A DNA stretch of 64,000 nucleotides from Sternotherus odoratus (GCA_032164245.1 JAVMKO010000002.1:88735340-88799339); one strand, 5' to 3'. Positions 27,045 through 39,213 are shown, counted from the stretch's first letter. Numbers and translations are program-made. The notes: generated by a model from the letters alone, not told the origin.

Positions 27045-27881
27045 ACTGAGCTGAAAGGCTCTAGGTATACAAATACTTCTGCTAGCAGGTTTTGTGCATA
27101 GATGGTGAGGTCCTGGCAACTCCAAGTGTTACCTACTAACAATCTGCAGATGAAAAATCTCAAGTTTCCCACATGCTATTAAATTACGCTTATCGGATAA
27201 GAAAAATTATATTAATATTTATGAAGCAGTTAAAGTATAAAAATGTAAACTTATTTTTATAAAATACCTGAAACAGAAATACTAAAAAGCAGATTTTTTA
27301 AATGTAGAAATAGTCACTTGTCGGTAAACAGGTGAAATAAAAATATGAAGTATATTATATTTAATTGCTGTCTGGTATTTCAGTGAGAAAACTGAAAGCA
27401 ATAACGTGTGCACAGTTTCTTGCACACAAAAAGTGCATGATTTCAATTCCCCTGCCTACTCTGTATAGTCTCCCATATCCTGTCTTCCTTGTTTGCCAAT
27501 TCAGTTTCATTCTCTACCCACTGGGTCACTTGACATCTTATCTAGTCCCTTGGTCTTACCCCATTCTTTGCCTCTAGCCATGCTGTACACCCTCCCATCA
27601 CTTGAGGGAACTTTCTTCTGTCAGTCTTATTCTCCTTTCTCTGTCGAGACAGATTACTATATGTTTTAATGAACCTTTCTTCATACTACTCACCTCTTTC
27701 TATTATTATCAATACAGATGCACATTGGGCTCCCTTCAACTGCAGCCTATAAAGTAATGCTTGGGTTATGCTAATTGAAAATGTGCTGAAGTGTAAGTAG
27801 GGAACAGGCCTTTAGGCCTAGAGTTTAGACTTCATATTAGCTAAAGCTAATATGCTATACACATGGTATAATCTTGGGTCA

Positions 27882-28338
27882 TGTAGGAAATATGTTTTTG
27901 TGTTAACTGGTTTTAGCAGGTCTTGGATGTTTTGGAATATGGGTAACTGCAGAATTTGCATTGATGCAAATGCTAATTAGAATGAGTTTTGCTATTAATG
28001 GTCAATAAAGAAGTAGAAGATATTAGGATTTAGAGTATGGAAGATTAAATATGGTAGCGGAAATGTAGATATGGCTTAATTAAGGGGTGTTTTATAATTG
28101 GTTATAAAAAGGGGTAGTTCATTAACTTTGGAGGAGTGTGCTTATCCACTATCCAAATACCATTAGAGGCAGAATTATATACCCATTCTCATCCAGGGGC
28201 TGATCGTGCCTGAATGCACCAGTTAGTCTTGGAATGTGCATTTAAATGCAGTGTGTAGATATATTGTAATGCCCGTTTGCTTTAACTATTTTATTTTAAA
28301 TAAAGTCTTTAATTCCGTTACTCATTGTGTCATTCACA
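27882..28338 (+). mobile_element. probable LTR of a decayed endogenous retrovirus
   Basis: A ~457-bp block begins TG and ends CA, has a TATA-like 'ggttataaaaagggg' near 28100, and an AATAAA followed by 'gtctttaattccg' near 28300, about 200 bp later. This is the arrangement of an LTR promoter and poly(A) signal on the + strand. Retrovirus-like coding remnants follow downstream in the same orientation. No matching second LTR, target-site duplication or primer binding site was found, so the boundaries are tentative. Confidence 0.4.
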
Positions 28339-28473
28339 GTCCTCCACTAAATTAAATGATCTGTAACTGCCCAAGAGGCTTAAACCTTAGAGAGTTCAGT
28401 TTGGTTCTATTTCTTATCTTTATACAATTAACTGAACACATAATTAAAGTATCGGGGGGAGACATTATCCCAT

Positions 28474-28830
28474 ATGTACTCTAGCGACACCATCAGAGGA
28501 CCCAACCACATCAACCACACCATCAGGGACTCCTTCACCTGCGCATCTACTATTGTGATATATGCCATCTTGTGCCAGCAATGCCCCTCTGCCATGTACA
28601 TTGGCCAAACTGGACAGTCTCTACGTAAAAGAATAAATGACTACACATCAGACATCAGGAATGGTAACATACAAAAGCCAGTAGGAGAACTCTTCAATCT
28701 CCCTAGGCATTCACTAACAGATTTAAAAGTAGCCATCCTTGAACAAAAACACTTCAAAAACAGACTTCACAAAGAAACTGCAGAACTGAAATTCGTTTGC
28801 AAATTTAACACCATTAATTTGGTTTGAATA
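28474..28830 (+). pseudogene. Penelope-like element, GIY-YIG endonuclease fragment
   Basis: A 117-residue open frame corresponds to the C-terminal GIY-YIG endonuclease of Penelope-like retroelements. Visible features are a CQQC cysteine pair just before YIGQTGQSLRKRI, then a KPVGELFN segment, and a terminal TAELKFVCKFNTIN segment. The first Tyr of the GIY-YIG core appears as MYIG. Upstream reverse transcriptase sequence is absent, so this is a 5'-truncated copy with an intact frame to its stop at 28825-28827. A second, shorter copy lies at 40436. It sits between the probable LTR and the gag-like region of the older retrovirus, presumably as a later insertion. Confidence 0.85.
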
Positions 28831-29879
28831 AAGACTGGGAGTGGCTGGCAGGGCTCTGGGGTGCCTGTTGAGTGATAAGGGGGGCTCATCATTGAGGAGA
28901 GAGGAAGTCCAGAAAGCACTGGAAAGCAAACTCTCACTTCTCATAGAATCTTTGATACATTCTACACCCATTTGCAAAGTGTTTTTAAACAGTTGGTGGG
29001 TTTGTTGTGCAAACAGAGCCCTGCTTCTCAATCCAGAGAGCCTTCTCTTTGCTAGCAGCTGCATTAAACACATTTGTAGTGTTATGTCGCGGAAATTATT
29101 TTTTAAGTACGTGATTTAATTTTTTTTTCTCTATTTTTTTGGTACTGGAGGCTGTAGAAACCCAGTACTGGCTCAAGGACATAAATTTGAGACCGTCTGG
29201 GTACCCTGAGATATCAACAAGTAATTGATAGTTGGGTCCAGCATCCTCCCACAAGGCTCTAGTGACTGGCCAGAGACACAACATTCCTTGGGGACTGCCC
29301 AATGGTAGCATACCCAAAAGAGAGGAGGTGACCATGCACCTATCTTCGATTCTGGTATTGAAAGAGTAGTGTGGGAGGTGAATGGGCATCTACCTCCACC
29401 TGTATTGATTCTGGTCCAAAGAGAGACCACAGACCTTCAGAAGAATATTTGAAAGCTGACCATGCACCTATTCTTGATTCAAATAACCAAAGGGAATGAA
29501 TGTAGCCTTCGCCCAATATTGATTCTGGTCCAAAGAGGGGCCTAAGATTCAAATAAGGATATTGGGGAAACTGAGTCAGGTTGCTGATATATAAACTTTG
29601 ATATGAGTTAATAATATTTACACTAGTAACTGTACTAGTAGGAACACTTCCTCCGAATCTAGTGGTACAGAAGCCCCAAGAAAGGGCACTTAGAGATTTA
29701 CCATGACCAGGTTCCACAGGGCGCAAGCAATTTTGGTGACTTTTTTAAAGTCTTATCTTGCCAGTCATGGGGGGGGGGGTCTGGACGTCATGTGAATGTA
29801 GCAGACCAGCCAGATCTATTTGTGTTTGTGTATTCATTGGAGTGCAAAGCTTAAGTAGCTTAAGAGCTGAAAGTTAAAG

Positions 29880-32280
29880 GGAGTAGCAATGGATTGTTCG
29901 TCTATTGCATGTGATGCATTAAAAATAAAATGTAGACAACAGCACTGTTACAACTAATTCAGAGAAACTTGAATTAGCTGTAATAGAGAATAAAGATATT
30001 ACAGACCAGGCAAAGTGCCATGTACAAGCACAGGTGGATCTTACTGCCAGGGTATCTGGTTTTGACCAGGCTCGGCTTAGAAACTGGTATCTTAGAAGGG
30101 TTGCCCCCCATTGCCAGATCAATGCCCAGCTATGGAAGGAAAAAGCTATGAGCAGTAAGTTTGAGGAATTTTGTGATTGTGCTCAAGAATTTGAGAGATT
30201 TGTAATACAGCTACACAGAGTGAGTTAGCTGAGCTTTGTGCTGTTTTATGTGAAGGGAATCAGGATTTCAGAACAGACACTATTGATTTGATATTTTGAG
30301 GAGATGAAGATGAAGGAGATATTCAGCTTCCAAGGGAGGTTTTTCCTCTAACAGCGAATATGCCCCTGGAGAAACTAGATCGGTGACTTTGGTTTCCCCA
30401 GGACAGGAGCCAGAGAAGGAAAAGGGACAAGAGTAGAGTGGAATACTAAAAAGATCCGGAGCTCAAAGACTGAGAGAGCAAGGAATCTGACACAGAGAGC
30501 AGTTCAAACCATGATAGCTCAGGGTGGGATAAGAGCTTTGGTTTTGTTGAAGGAGCATCAGGAATCTCAGATCCGCCTTCCTTTCACATCTTGAGATTCT
30601 AGACACTGCTGGAAAAACCATGTGGGAGACTATTACTGTTTGTGAGGCAGCATGGGCACCACTGACCTTCTCTAACTCTCTTTATACAGAATTAGATTGC
30701 ACAAAAGAGGGGTTAAGTTCCCTATAAGCTGTGCCGCCATGGGGAGCCCCTCCCCCAGCCCAGCCCTGCCAGATTTGCTGCAGCCCAGGAGAGGTGCTTC
30801 TCGCCCAGCCCCAAGCTGCTGCAGTGAGAGAGGACTGCAGGGGAGTCTTCTCCCCCCCACAGTCTTGGGGCAGCCTGCACCCCAAATCCTCAGCCCCACC
30901 CCACAGCCTGCACCCCCAGCCTGCTGCCCTAGCCCTGAGCCCCCTCCCACACTCCAAACCCCCCACCCAGAACCCCCTCCTGCACCCCAAACCCCTCATC
31001 CCCAAAGCCTGCACCCCCAGCCAGAGCCCTCATCCCCTGCACCCTGAGCCTCTACCCCACCCCAATAACCTCCATTCCTGTCCTCGCCCCAGAGCCCACA
31101 CACCCCTCCCACCCCAACCTTCTGCCCCAGCCCTGAGATCCCTCCCACACTTTGGAACCCTCAGCCCCATCCCCACTACACGTCACCTCCATATTGGTGC
31201 ACATAAAATTCATTCTGCACACAGACATAAAGAATTAGAGGGAACACTGGCCAGAGGTCTTCTAGGCTCTACTAACCTTCAGCTATTTAGCCTACCATCC
31301 ACCCCCACCCACCCCAACAGCGGCTTAATAACAGATCCTTGTAACTCAGAAGAGGGTGAAGGGTCAGAGGAGCCAAATGAGGGACCGTGCCCTGTGGCAG
31401 TACTGGATGTTAAAACATTGGACATGGTAGCTAAAAAAGTCAGTCAATTAAAGAAGGGTGAGCTAATTGGTTTGCATGCTATGCGGCTTGAGAGTAATAA
31501 ATGTTTCCGCTGCATTATAGGATTAGTTTAAAGAGTTTACAAATGCCAGTGGATCCTTCTTCGTGGTAAACTCTCCCCTCAGACTTTCAGTCAGGAGCTA
31601 AGGGTTTTGGAAGAGATTTAAGTGCAGGATCGGCAGGAATTGCACAGTTAGCAAATGTTAAACAAAAAAAGGCTGAGTCTCCTCGTGCCTATCATGAAGG
31701 ATTAGCCACAGCCTGTGATGGCATCGACATGCACGGAGACATTGGTTGTCCTCAGTATTTGCATTTATTAATTAATAATGGGTTGCCTGCTCTTAAAAGG
31801 ATGATGGATTTTCATATGAACAAGGGATCAACAGAAGCCCAGTGTGGGAATGGATAAACAAAGCTGCTGACGCAGTAGTTGAGCAGGGGTAAGGCCATAA
31901 AGTTTCTTGTAGCTGCAGGAGGAATTGTCCAAGCTGAAGGACCCAGTCGTACCCCTGCAACCAAACCTCACCCAGTGGTGTGGAGGTTTGAGCCCTTTTC
32001 ATCTCAGACCAAGAGGGAATGCTCTCTGTTAGTCTCCATGTGGGTCCTTGCCAAGGTTTAAAAACTAGGAGCTGAGAGCACAGAAACCCTTTTATGGGCC
32101 CAGTCAGTCCTATGGCCCTCTGTGCAGTTGCCCTTCACAACTCCCTCCTCAACCACTTCACGAGGAGGCTGGGTGGAGCCAATCCGTCCAATCGGGTTCA
32201 TCGAACCAATGGGAAGGCATGATGGCAGAAATTCACTGGATAAATTGTAACCTAAGGGAAAGAATTGAAATGGTCAGACA
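29880..32280 (+). pseudogene. decayed endogenous retrovirus, gag-like remnants
   Basis: Broken frames on the + strand read as one acidic, coiled-coil-like protein region. The first is about 29945-30228, with a stretch of charged residues, then RLRNWYLRRVAPHCQ and a FEEFCDCAQEFERF segment. A second is about 30470-30700. A third is about 31330-31530, rich in Lys/Glu with a VSQLKKGELIGLHAMRLE helix. Stops and frameshifts separate them, and a GC-rich hAT copy (30705-31249) splits the region. The order before an RNase H-like and a long env-position frame suggests gag. The family is not recognised with certainty; a spuma- or class III-like ERV is possible. Confidence 0.45.
30705..31249. mobile_element. 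C-rich non-autonomous hAT-like repeat
   Basis: A strongly C-rich block on the + strand is full of 'cccagcctgcacccccagcc'-type segments. It passes through 'ggtgcacataaaattcattc' and ends in 'ttagagggaacactg', the terminus of a very common turtle repeat. It lies inside the retroviral gag-like region. The long Pro-rich open frame across it (30731-31531) joins repeat and retroviral sequence and is not a gene. The left boundary is approximate. Confidence 0.65.
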
Positions 32281-32328
32281 ATGACTAGATCCTATTGAAG
32301 AAGATAGTTGCCTCCTCTCTGATGGAAT

Positions 32329-32592
32329 GTGATACCTGGTTTTCTGGACCAGTTGATCTGGCCCCTCTCTCCAGAAACCAGGTCAGGGGTGGGAGAGTAT
32401 ATTCATTCACAACTGAGCCAACAGGCCCCACCAGGTCACAGAGTGGTCTCCTTGGGCGCAGACAGAGCAGGGAGACCAGCTGAATTGGCTCCTGTTGTTT
32501 GTGCCCTAGAACAGTGTCTGTCTAGGTGGCAAAGGATTTGCGCACTGTTGAAAGATTCTGTAGTTCTACTGTATTCAGATGCTGCTTGAGCG
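32329..32592 (+). pseudogene. retroviral pol remnant, RNase H-like
   Basis: An 86-residue open frame contains AGRPAELAPVVCALEQ and, 15 residues on, VVLLYSDAA. An AEL...ALE segment followed by a [IV]YSD/YTD motif is the pattern of retroviral RNase H, with the Glu and Asp as metal ligands. It lies between gag-like and env-position sequence on the same strand. Protease, reverse transcriptase and integrase were not seen, so most of pol is deleted or unrecognisable. Confidence 0.45.
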
Positions 32593-32879
32593 TGTCTATC
32601 TCCTTCTGCCTCTTTCTTTTGAGAAATCCTAATCTAATTTACATCCTGCAGTTTCAGAAACTGAACCACATCTGGAGAAGGCAGAGGAAACATACTCTGC
32701 AACCAGAACATTGCTCTTGGACGTAAAGCAGATTTTCAGATGCAGCCTGGAAAGGAGTATCTTCACAGACTATTGCTTCCATAGTTTGAAATAGACTATA
32801 TCCTGCTGCTTTGAGATCATAGCAACTACATTATGATGTAATACTTGGATGAAAATACACCAAAGCTAAATGACATTTA

Positions 32880-34400
32880 CTAACCCAAGTTTGGAATGGT
32901 GTTTCCTTGCCAGCTTGGACTATTGGGAACATTTTGGGTATGCATCATGCCCCAGATCATATGTTGGGTAGATATTGTGTTGGTATAAAATTGGGATTGG
33001 ATAGATCTGAAAAATTTGCGATTCAATGAGATATGTACTGTACTAGTAAATACATTAGAGTTCTGAAAATGGAAAAACGTTGCATTTGGAAATCCTCAGG
33101 GAAAAAATCATTCTCCCTTAACTTATAGTCACTACCAGACAGCAAAAGGTAGGTGATACTCACAAAACAACTGCAAAAATTGGTGAAAGCCTAAATTTCT
33201 ATTATTTTATAACGGAAATAATAGAACTGCCTTTTGTAGACTGGAAAATAGTCTTCACTCTTTTCAGTTATTTTAAGGGAGGTGGTTGCAAGATGCGTTT
33301 GTTGGGGTAAAGTGCAAGTTTTGCCTAATGGTATTTTCTATGGTAGCTGGGAGAATGAAGGCAATGTGCAAATTCTGTTTAAAGGTGAAACAATAACCTT
33401 TAATTAATTAGAACTCAAGGATGAAGGAGACTGAGTCCTGTATTCAAACTAGGCCTTCAGATCCTGTCAATAATATTTGATTTGGGGCCATGGTGAAATT
33501 GCCTTTAGCCAAATATGATTATAGTAAAGAGAATCAAAATGTCTGCAAATGGACAAAGGTCCAAACTCTGGACTTATATCGCTTCCATCCCTGGAGTACT
33601 GATTAATCAGGTTCAGTTTATGTATGTCCCAGTGGTTTAAAATTTTCTAATTGGAATATGAAGGAATTTTCCTATTGCAAGAATACCAAAGTAGCTTCAT
33701 TCTTTTTGGTACTTCTTGTCAATAAGATATGGCTAATTTGAGACTTGACCACATTCCTCAGCTCTAGTCTCCTAGAAAACAACAGGAATTAAATGCGTTG
33801 GGAAGAATAGGATCTTGTTTTGGGCTTGTGTAGCACAAGAATGTCTATTTGGAATAGCGTCAATGTGAAAAGAATTTAAAAATATGTTAATATATGCATT
33901 GCAACAAGGCAGTTAACCCAATTTTACAGATATATATGGGTAGGCTTGGGGAGAAAGATTTACAGTTCTTAGTATGTGTGTGTGAAATTGCCACATGGTT
34001 TAATGAAACCCAGAGTAGCATTAATGAATTAATTGCTGTCCATAATTATCAGTCCAGCAATCATTATATGGGAAAAGAAATAATGTGTTCCATGTATGGA
34101 AAATATGTCTTTGACATAGTGACTCAGACAATACAAAGCATGAAATTGGGAAAAGTACCTGATCTGGTTAAGGATAAAAAATTGTTGGATTTGTATGGTC
34201 CTCATTGCATGTATAAATATCAGGGAGAAAAGGCTGATGTCTTAAGATTTGTAAAAAGTTTTCTATTGGGGCAATTAGGAATTTGGGATCAGTGATACCT
34301 CAGAGTGGAAGGTTTTTTTCTGAGATTGAAAAATGCATTGCAAACAGTAGTAAATAATCTGTCACATACTCCTATATCTAGATGGTGTCAGTTCTTTAGA
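32880..34400 (+). pseudogene. decayed retroviral env-position frame
   Basis: The clearest part is an uninterrupted 133-codon frame (33894-34295) with ETQSSINELIAVHNYQ, a CSMYGKYVFD segment and a C-terminal LGQLGIWDQ. Continuing past the stop the same frame stays readable to about 34380, and weaker Cys/Trp/Gly-rich stretches lie upstream in shifted frames. Its place after gag-like and RNase H-like remnants suggests env. No fusion peptide, CKS17-like motif or transmembrane anchor was identified, and the assignment is by position only. Confidence 0.35.
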
Positions 34401-34834
34401 GCACAGCATGGGAGTGTCAGCACTACTCCCGTTTTCTACAAGGTATCCTGGACTTCCTTTCCAAGATCTTCAAAAAGTGCCTTTGGGTCATTGACCTCAG
34501 AGTCCACTCACTGGCATTATGGGCTGTCCATGTGAGTAGGGACATTTGCACCTTATGTCAGAAATGTTTTTGTTCAACCTTCCTACACAGGCCTCTGTAC
34601 TGTCCTGTTGCTGACCGGGAAGAGTGCTCCCTGGAGAAAGTTCTCTTCAAGCAATCCTTTGGGATGTGGTGGCTTCCTACAGGTGAGTGGGGGAAGAGAG
34701 TTTTTAATCATCATCTTCTGTCCTTGAGGAAAATCTTCCCATTTTTTTCTGTACAGTGATTTTTTTTTCATCTACCATCAAATGTTGTACCACAGATGAC
34801 TGTCAAGTCCCTTGTTCATTCTGTTTTATACATC

Positions 34835-34985
34835 TAGATTGTGAGCTCTTTGGGGCAGGCGTCATTCTTTTCCCCCCTGTTTTTACAGCACCTAACACAA
34901 TGGGATCTTGGTGTATGAATGGGGCTCCTCATGGCTATGGTAATACAAATAATATTATTATTCACGTTCTGAATGCCTTCCAGAG
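34835..34985 (+). repeat. MIR/L2-type SINE tail
   Basis: 'tagattgtgagctctttggg' followed by 'acagcacctaacacaatggg' and 'ggtaatacaaataat' is the conserved 3' region of an ancient amniote SINE/L2 family. Confidence 0.7.
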
Positions 34986-35639
34986 ATGTATTACATAATG
35001 CAACTAGCATGTGTCATATATGGTGCTTTGTCCAATCCTCCTTTCTTCCTAGGAGGAATAATTGTGCTGGAAGGGTTAAGCATTATAAGCTTTCATTTGG
35101 GAAAGCAAGGTAGAAGTGTGCCTTGCACTTGGAATGTAAAACGATGAGGTCCATGGTATAACAGAAGTGGATTTCACAGCCTTGGACCAGCCCTTGAGAG
35201 AGCTCTGTCTTCTGCACAATCAATCTTCGCTTTTCAATTTGACACACTATCTGACAGGGTCACAATATTTGACAGGGTCCATGTGTTGGGAACGGAGGAC
35301 AGGACTGATGTGCTTACATTAATCCGTGTTGCTGAGGAGATGCAGTGCCTCATGCTGTATCAGTTGCAGTTCTCTCGGGCCTATAGTTTTCATGCCCATA
35401 TAGAGTATGCTGCTGCATTAATGAGGCAGCTTGTGCTAAGATAGGAAGTAGTCTCCCAGCCAGCCAGAGATGACAGAAAATGTTCCTAATGTGATGAACC
35501 CATTGTTCTTCCCACTCTCTATTCTGATTCTGTTTCCTCACAAGGAAGAGCTCTTCATTCAGTAGATTATAAACACATATTACAACTCAGTCCCAAGAAT
35601 TTAGAACAGTTGGATGAGATTTGAAGGCTGCCAGACAGG

Positions 35640-35761
35640 TAGGGTGACCAGATGTCCCAATTTTATAAGGACAGTCCCAATTTTTGGGTCTTTTTCTTAT
35701 ATAGGCTCCTATTACCCCTCACCCTGTCCCGATTTTTCAGACTTGCTGTCTGGTCATACAG
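35640..35761. mobile_element. short DNA transposon (MITE)
   Basis: The element opens with TAGGGTGACCAGA and closes with TCTGGTCA plus a degraded end, forming terminal inverted repeats. The body has 'cttatataggctcctattac' and 'gtcccgatttttcag', which I recognise as a very abundant turtle repeat. Flanking 'acagg' on both sides may be a partial target-site duplication. Confidence 0.75.
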
Positions 35762-36566
35762 GTGAAGCTGCCATCAAACTATTACTGATTGGTCAGAGAG
35801 AGCATTTTGGGGAAACCTTTATAGCCCAGACAGCTACATTTAAAATTTGTCAAGGGCCACTCTTCAAGGAGTAGAGAAGTCCTATAAGGCGCATAAGTCC
35901 TTCTTCAGGCATATGGTTATTCACTGACTGTCCTGGCCTCTCTTAGTTCATCGTGTGGGCAGAGGCAATACAAAAGGCATTTCTGATGAGTCCTTTCCCC
36001 TTACTAGCTGTCTTTGAAGACCATATTCCAGTTACATTCAAATATTTATTTATTTTTCTATAGACGATTTTTTCATTGGATTGTAAAGTATGTCATCTCA
36101 CTATACCTCCCACAGTAAAATGATCCCTTATAGAAAGACCAGTAGGAATCTAGAGAAATTACTGCAAAATCTTGTCACTTTAATGAAGCTTGATAAATTT
36201 TTATACTTTTTATACTTTTTTTTTAATCACCATGCAGAATTCTACAGGAGAGTTATCATTTTGTTTTAAACTCTATATTACTTATGCCATGGGGGGATAT
36301 CTTTAATTCTCCTTTAGAAGTATGCACAACATTGATTCTTGAAAAAAAGTGTGACCATGTTTCTCAGCCACAAAGGCACCCAAGTCCCGTTTTCAGGCAC
36401 CACTGCAATCCACAAAACTCTCACTTGGCTGCCACCTAACCCAGTAAGCACATAAACTCACTCAGCACCTATGTTTTTATAGTAACTGTTCCCTGTGTTT
36501 CTGCCTCTGGGAATGCACATTCTTGCCTCAGTCTAGGTGCCAGGATGCCTAACACCTACCTAAGCT

Positions 36567-36958
36567 CAGGGGTGAAAGTAACTTAAACCACTTACTGGTA
36601 CGCAGGGTGGCCGGGTTCTGGGGCAAAGTGGGGTGAGGGGCAGCTGTGGGTCCTCTGAAGCCAGAGCCTTGGGTGGAAGGGTGGGGGTTGGGCCAGACTC
36701 CCCCAACCAGCCCTTCAGCGCTGCCTGTCTTGCGCCGCCCGGGGCTCAAGCCGCTGCCAGGAGCCCCAGGCCCTTTTAAATTGCCATGCCCTGGGCAGCT
36801 GCCCCTTATCCCCCACCCCCTGTCAGCGGCCCTGCTGGTACAGTCCTTAAAGTGCTGTTGCAGCAGCGCTTTAATGTCGGCTGTGTACCAGATCGTACCA
36901 GCAGCCACTTTCTTAGTGGTGCGCTGTACCGACCTGTCCTGGCTTACTTTCACCTCTG
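36567..36958. mobile_element. non-autonomous hAT element
   Basis: The terminal inverted repeats are CAGGGGTGAAAGTAA at the left and TTACTTTCACCTCTG at the right, with a GC-rich interior. The 8-bp flanks cctaagct (36559-36566) and cctaaacc (36959-36966) match at six positions, which fits a diverged hAT target-site duplication. It is inserted in an older repeat. Confidence 0.75.
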
Positions 36959-37039
36959 CCTAAACCCCAGTGCAATCCACTCTGCCTAAATCATGTATGG
37001 GCCAAATCCAGAAGCATACTGAGAGGCCACTTACCCATG

Positions 37040-37480
37040 AGATCCAGCAGGGGTGGGAGACTCTTCCTTATAACCTTTCCCCCAGTGGATCACGTACTCT
37101 CCTGAGAGATGGGAAACCACTGGTTCAAGTTCCCCCTCTACCTACTGCGGGGTATTCTGATGTGGAGCTCTCTGTGTCTTGTATTGAGATTGTGCCACTT
37201 TAATTAAATAACTGAATAATATTAAATATGAATGAATTGGCCCAGAGAGAGTGAAAACGATGTGATAGCCCAGGGATTAGGTCACCCACTTGCGAGGGGT
37301 TGTGGCCTCCTGTTCAAATCCCTTCTCCTTCACAAAGGGATGGGACTTGAACTGGTGGACTCCCCCATCCATGATGAGGGCTCTAGCCACTGGGCAAAGG
37401 AGCAGGGGTTTGGCTGCGCCTGCTGCTTTGTGTGGAGTTCTGAGAATGTCTCCCCCCCTCCATGCAATTGAGGGGGAGGA
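37040..37480. repeat. tRNA-derived SINE-like repeats (two partial copies)
   Basis: Two B-box-like segments, 'actggttcaagttcc' near 37130 and 'cctgttcaaatccctt' near 37310, each follow an A-box-like region ('tagcccagggattagg' before the second). This is the layout of a degenerate tRNA-derived SINE. A cloverleaf was not demonstrated. Confidence 0.45.
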
Positions 37481-37600
37481 GCAACTATCTTTCCCTGCTT
37501 AGTGGCTTATGAGCAGAAAGAGGGGGGCCTATCTCTGTGAGAAAGGTTGGGTGGACGACATCCCCCCTCCCGTCAGCATCTCCCCTTGGCTAGCTTAGGG

Positions 37601-37993
37601 CACAGGTGCCAATTTTCCATTGTGCCAGTGGGTGCTTGACCCTCAGTTCTGCCCCAGGACCCGCCCATACTTCACCCTCAAGGCCACGCCCCTGTCACAC
37701 CTATTCCCAGCCCCACTCCACCCCCACACTCCTATTCCCACCCCTTTTCACCCCCTTGCCCAAGCACACTGCATTCTCCCTCCTCCCCACTGCTCCCCAG
37801 CCTCCTGCATGCCACAAAACAGCTGATTGCTGCAGGTGGGAGGGAGGGGAAAGTGTTGATGGATGGGGCCTGCAGGAGATGCAGAGGGAAGGGGAGAAGC
37901 TGATAGGTCGGCTGCTGGTGGGTGCTCAGCACCCACCATTTTTTTCCTGTGTGCGCTTCAGCCCCGGAGCAGCCATGGATTCGGCCCCTATTA
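37601..37993. mobile_element. non-autonomous hAT element
   Basis: A GC-rich element starts CACAGGTGCCAA and ends with a degraded inverse (tcggcccctatta). It includes 'gggtgctcagcacccacc' and 'cagccccggagca', recognised as a common turtle repeat. The flanking 8-mers gcttaggg (37593-37600) and gcttagac (37994-38001) agree at six positions. Confidence 0.75.
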
Positions 37994-38721
37994 GCTTAGA
38001 CCGCTCCCTGCGTAGAGAGCTGGCTTTGTGGATCACATTCTGAGCCGCCTCTCTCTCTCCATTCGCTGTCTGAGAAGCCTAGGAGCCTAACTCGGCCTTG
38101 TGGGTCAGTGTTGTTCCTTTGATTTTTCTAGGCATCTAAAAGCGAGGCGTTGCTGCGCCAAAGTCCCACTGTGGATCCGGGCCAACATGCTTCAGCTTCA
38201 AAAGATGAAGAAATATTAACCAAAGTCATGATCCTGAGAAAGGCCAAGTCCGCTTCCCTCCCCCGGAATTGAATCAGCTCGGCAGCTCTAGGTTGCCAAG
38301 AATGTTTGTCTGCCTCGCCGTTCAGATTTTGGACGGCATTACTCTGTCCCAAGAGACAAGCGGCTCATGCTAAAATAAAATCCGTCATCCCTATTGATCA
38401 TTTGTCAGCAGCAAAAGCCTGTATGGATCAGTCTCCTCATGTCGCCATCAGACCAAGTGCTGGTACTTCTGCAGAGCCCAGGGAGATATTAGGCAAGCTT
38501 TCTGCATTTTCTACTCAGATCTATCACAATGGAAATATATGGCCCATTAGGACAAAAGTATTGAATGTGTGTGTCACTTAGCACCGTTATAAATGGCCTT
38601 GGTAAGTTCACTCATTTTTAATTAAATGGATGTATTTGTTCTTTATAGAGATCAACATGTGCTTGAGTGAATAAATGTTTTCAGAATTTAACTCCATCTC
38701 TCCTAATTTTTCTCTGTCACT

Positions 38722-39213
38722 TGTGGCAAGGTACCTTCTCGGTCTCACCAGCCTCAGCTCTTTTCGCCTTGATGAGATGGACTTGGGTAAAACAGTCCTT
38801 CTAGAATACACAGGGGCAGTCCGTTCCTTCTCTCAGCCAGTCTTTTGGGCTTGTTTTTCTTCCCTTAGGGGAGGGAATGTAGCTTCCCCTCTTGGTGAGG
38901 CAGTTGCTGTCTTGCTGCTCCTAGGTACTAGCAGCCTGACTCACTCACTCACTCTCTCTCTCTCTCTTCCCCCCTCTTCTCCCAACAGGGAAGAGTTTAA
39001 AAAGGTCTCAGGCAGCCTTTAGTTGGAATCAGTTGAACCTAATTGACCTCAGGCAACTCCCTCTCAGCTGATCCTAATTGATTCTCTGGTAACCCCTTTT
39101 CATCTGAATCTGATTGACTTGTAGTTATCCCTCCTCAGTTGACTGGGACTGTTTTCTTTCTCTCTTCTCCTCCCTCCCCCCACCCCCCAGCTGTCTGTCC
39201 TGAGTTTATCACA
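38722..39213. mobile_element. solo LTR (492 bp)
   Basis: The sequence starts TGTGGCAAGG and ends TTTATCACA, giving TG...CA termini on one strand and TG...CA on the other. It is flanked by the perfect 4-bp direct repeat CACT (38718-38721 and 39214-39217). A (TC)n run lies near 38940-38975. No internal retroviral sequence adjoins it, so it is read as a solo LTR. Orientation is not settled. Confidence 0.6.

Larger units (their letters stand above)
23701..27850. other. intergenic sequence downstream of CTDP1
   Basis: AT-rich DNA with no convincing exon. A 157-residue open frame at 24526-24999 (+) has no recognisable domain. Small items inside it are a SINE-like tail near 26185 and a short tandem repeat near 27004. 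Nothing else was recognised. Confidence 0.6.

Noticed and set aside
30731..31531. 266-codon Pro-rich open frame
   Set aside because: It fuses a C-rich hAT repeat to retroviral gag-like sequence; the first two thirds are low complexity.
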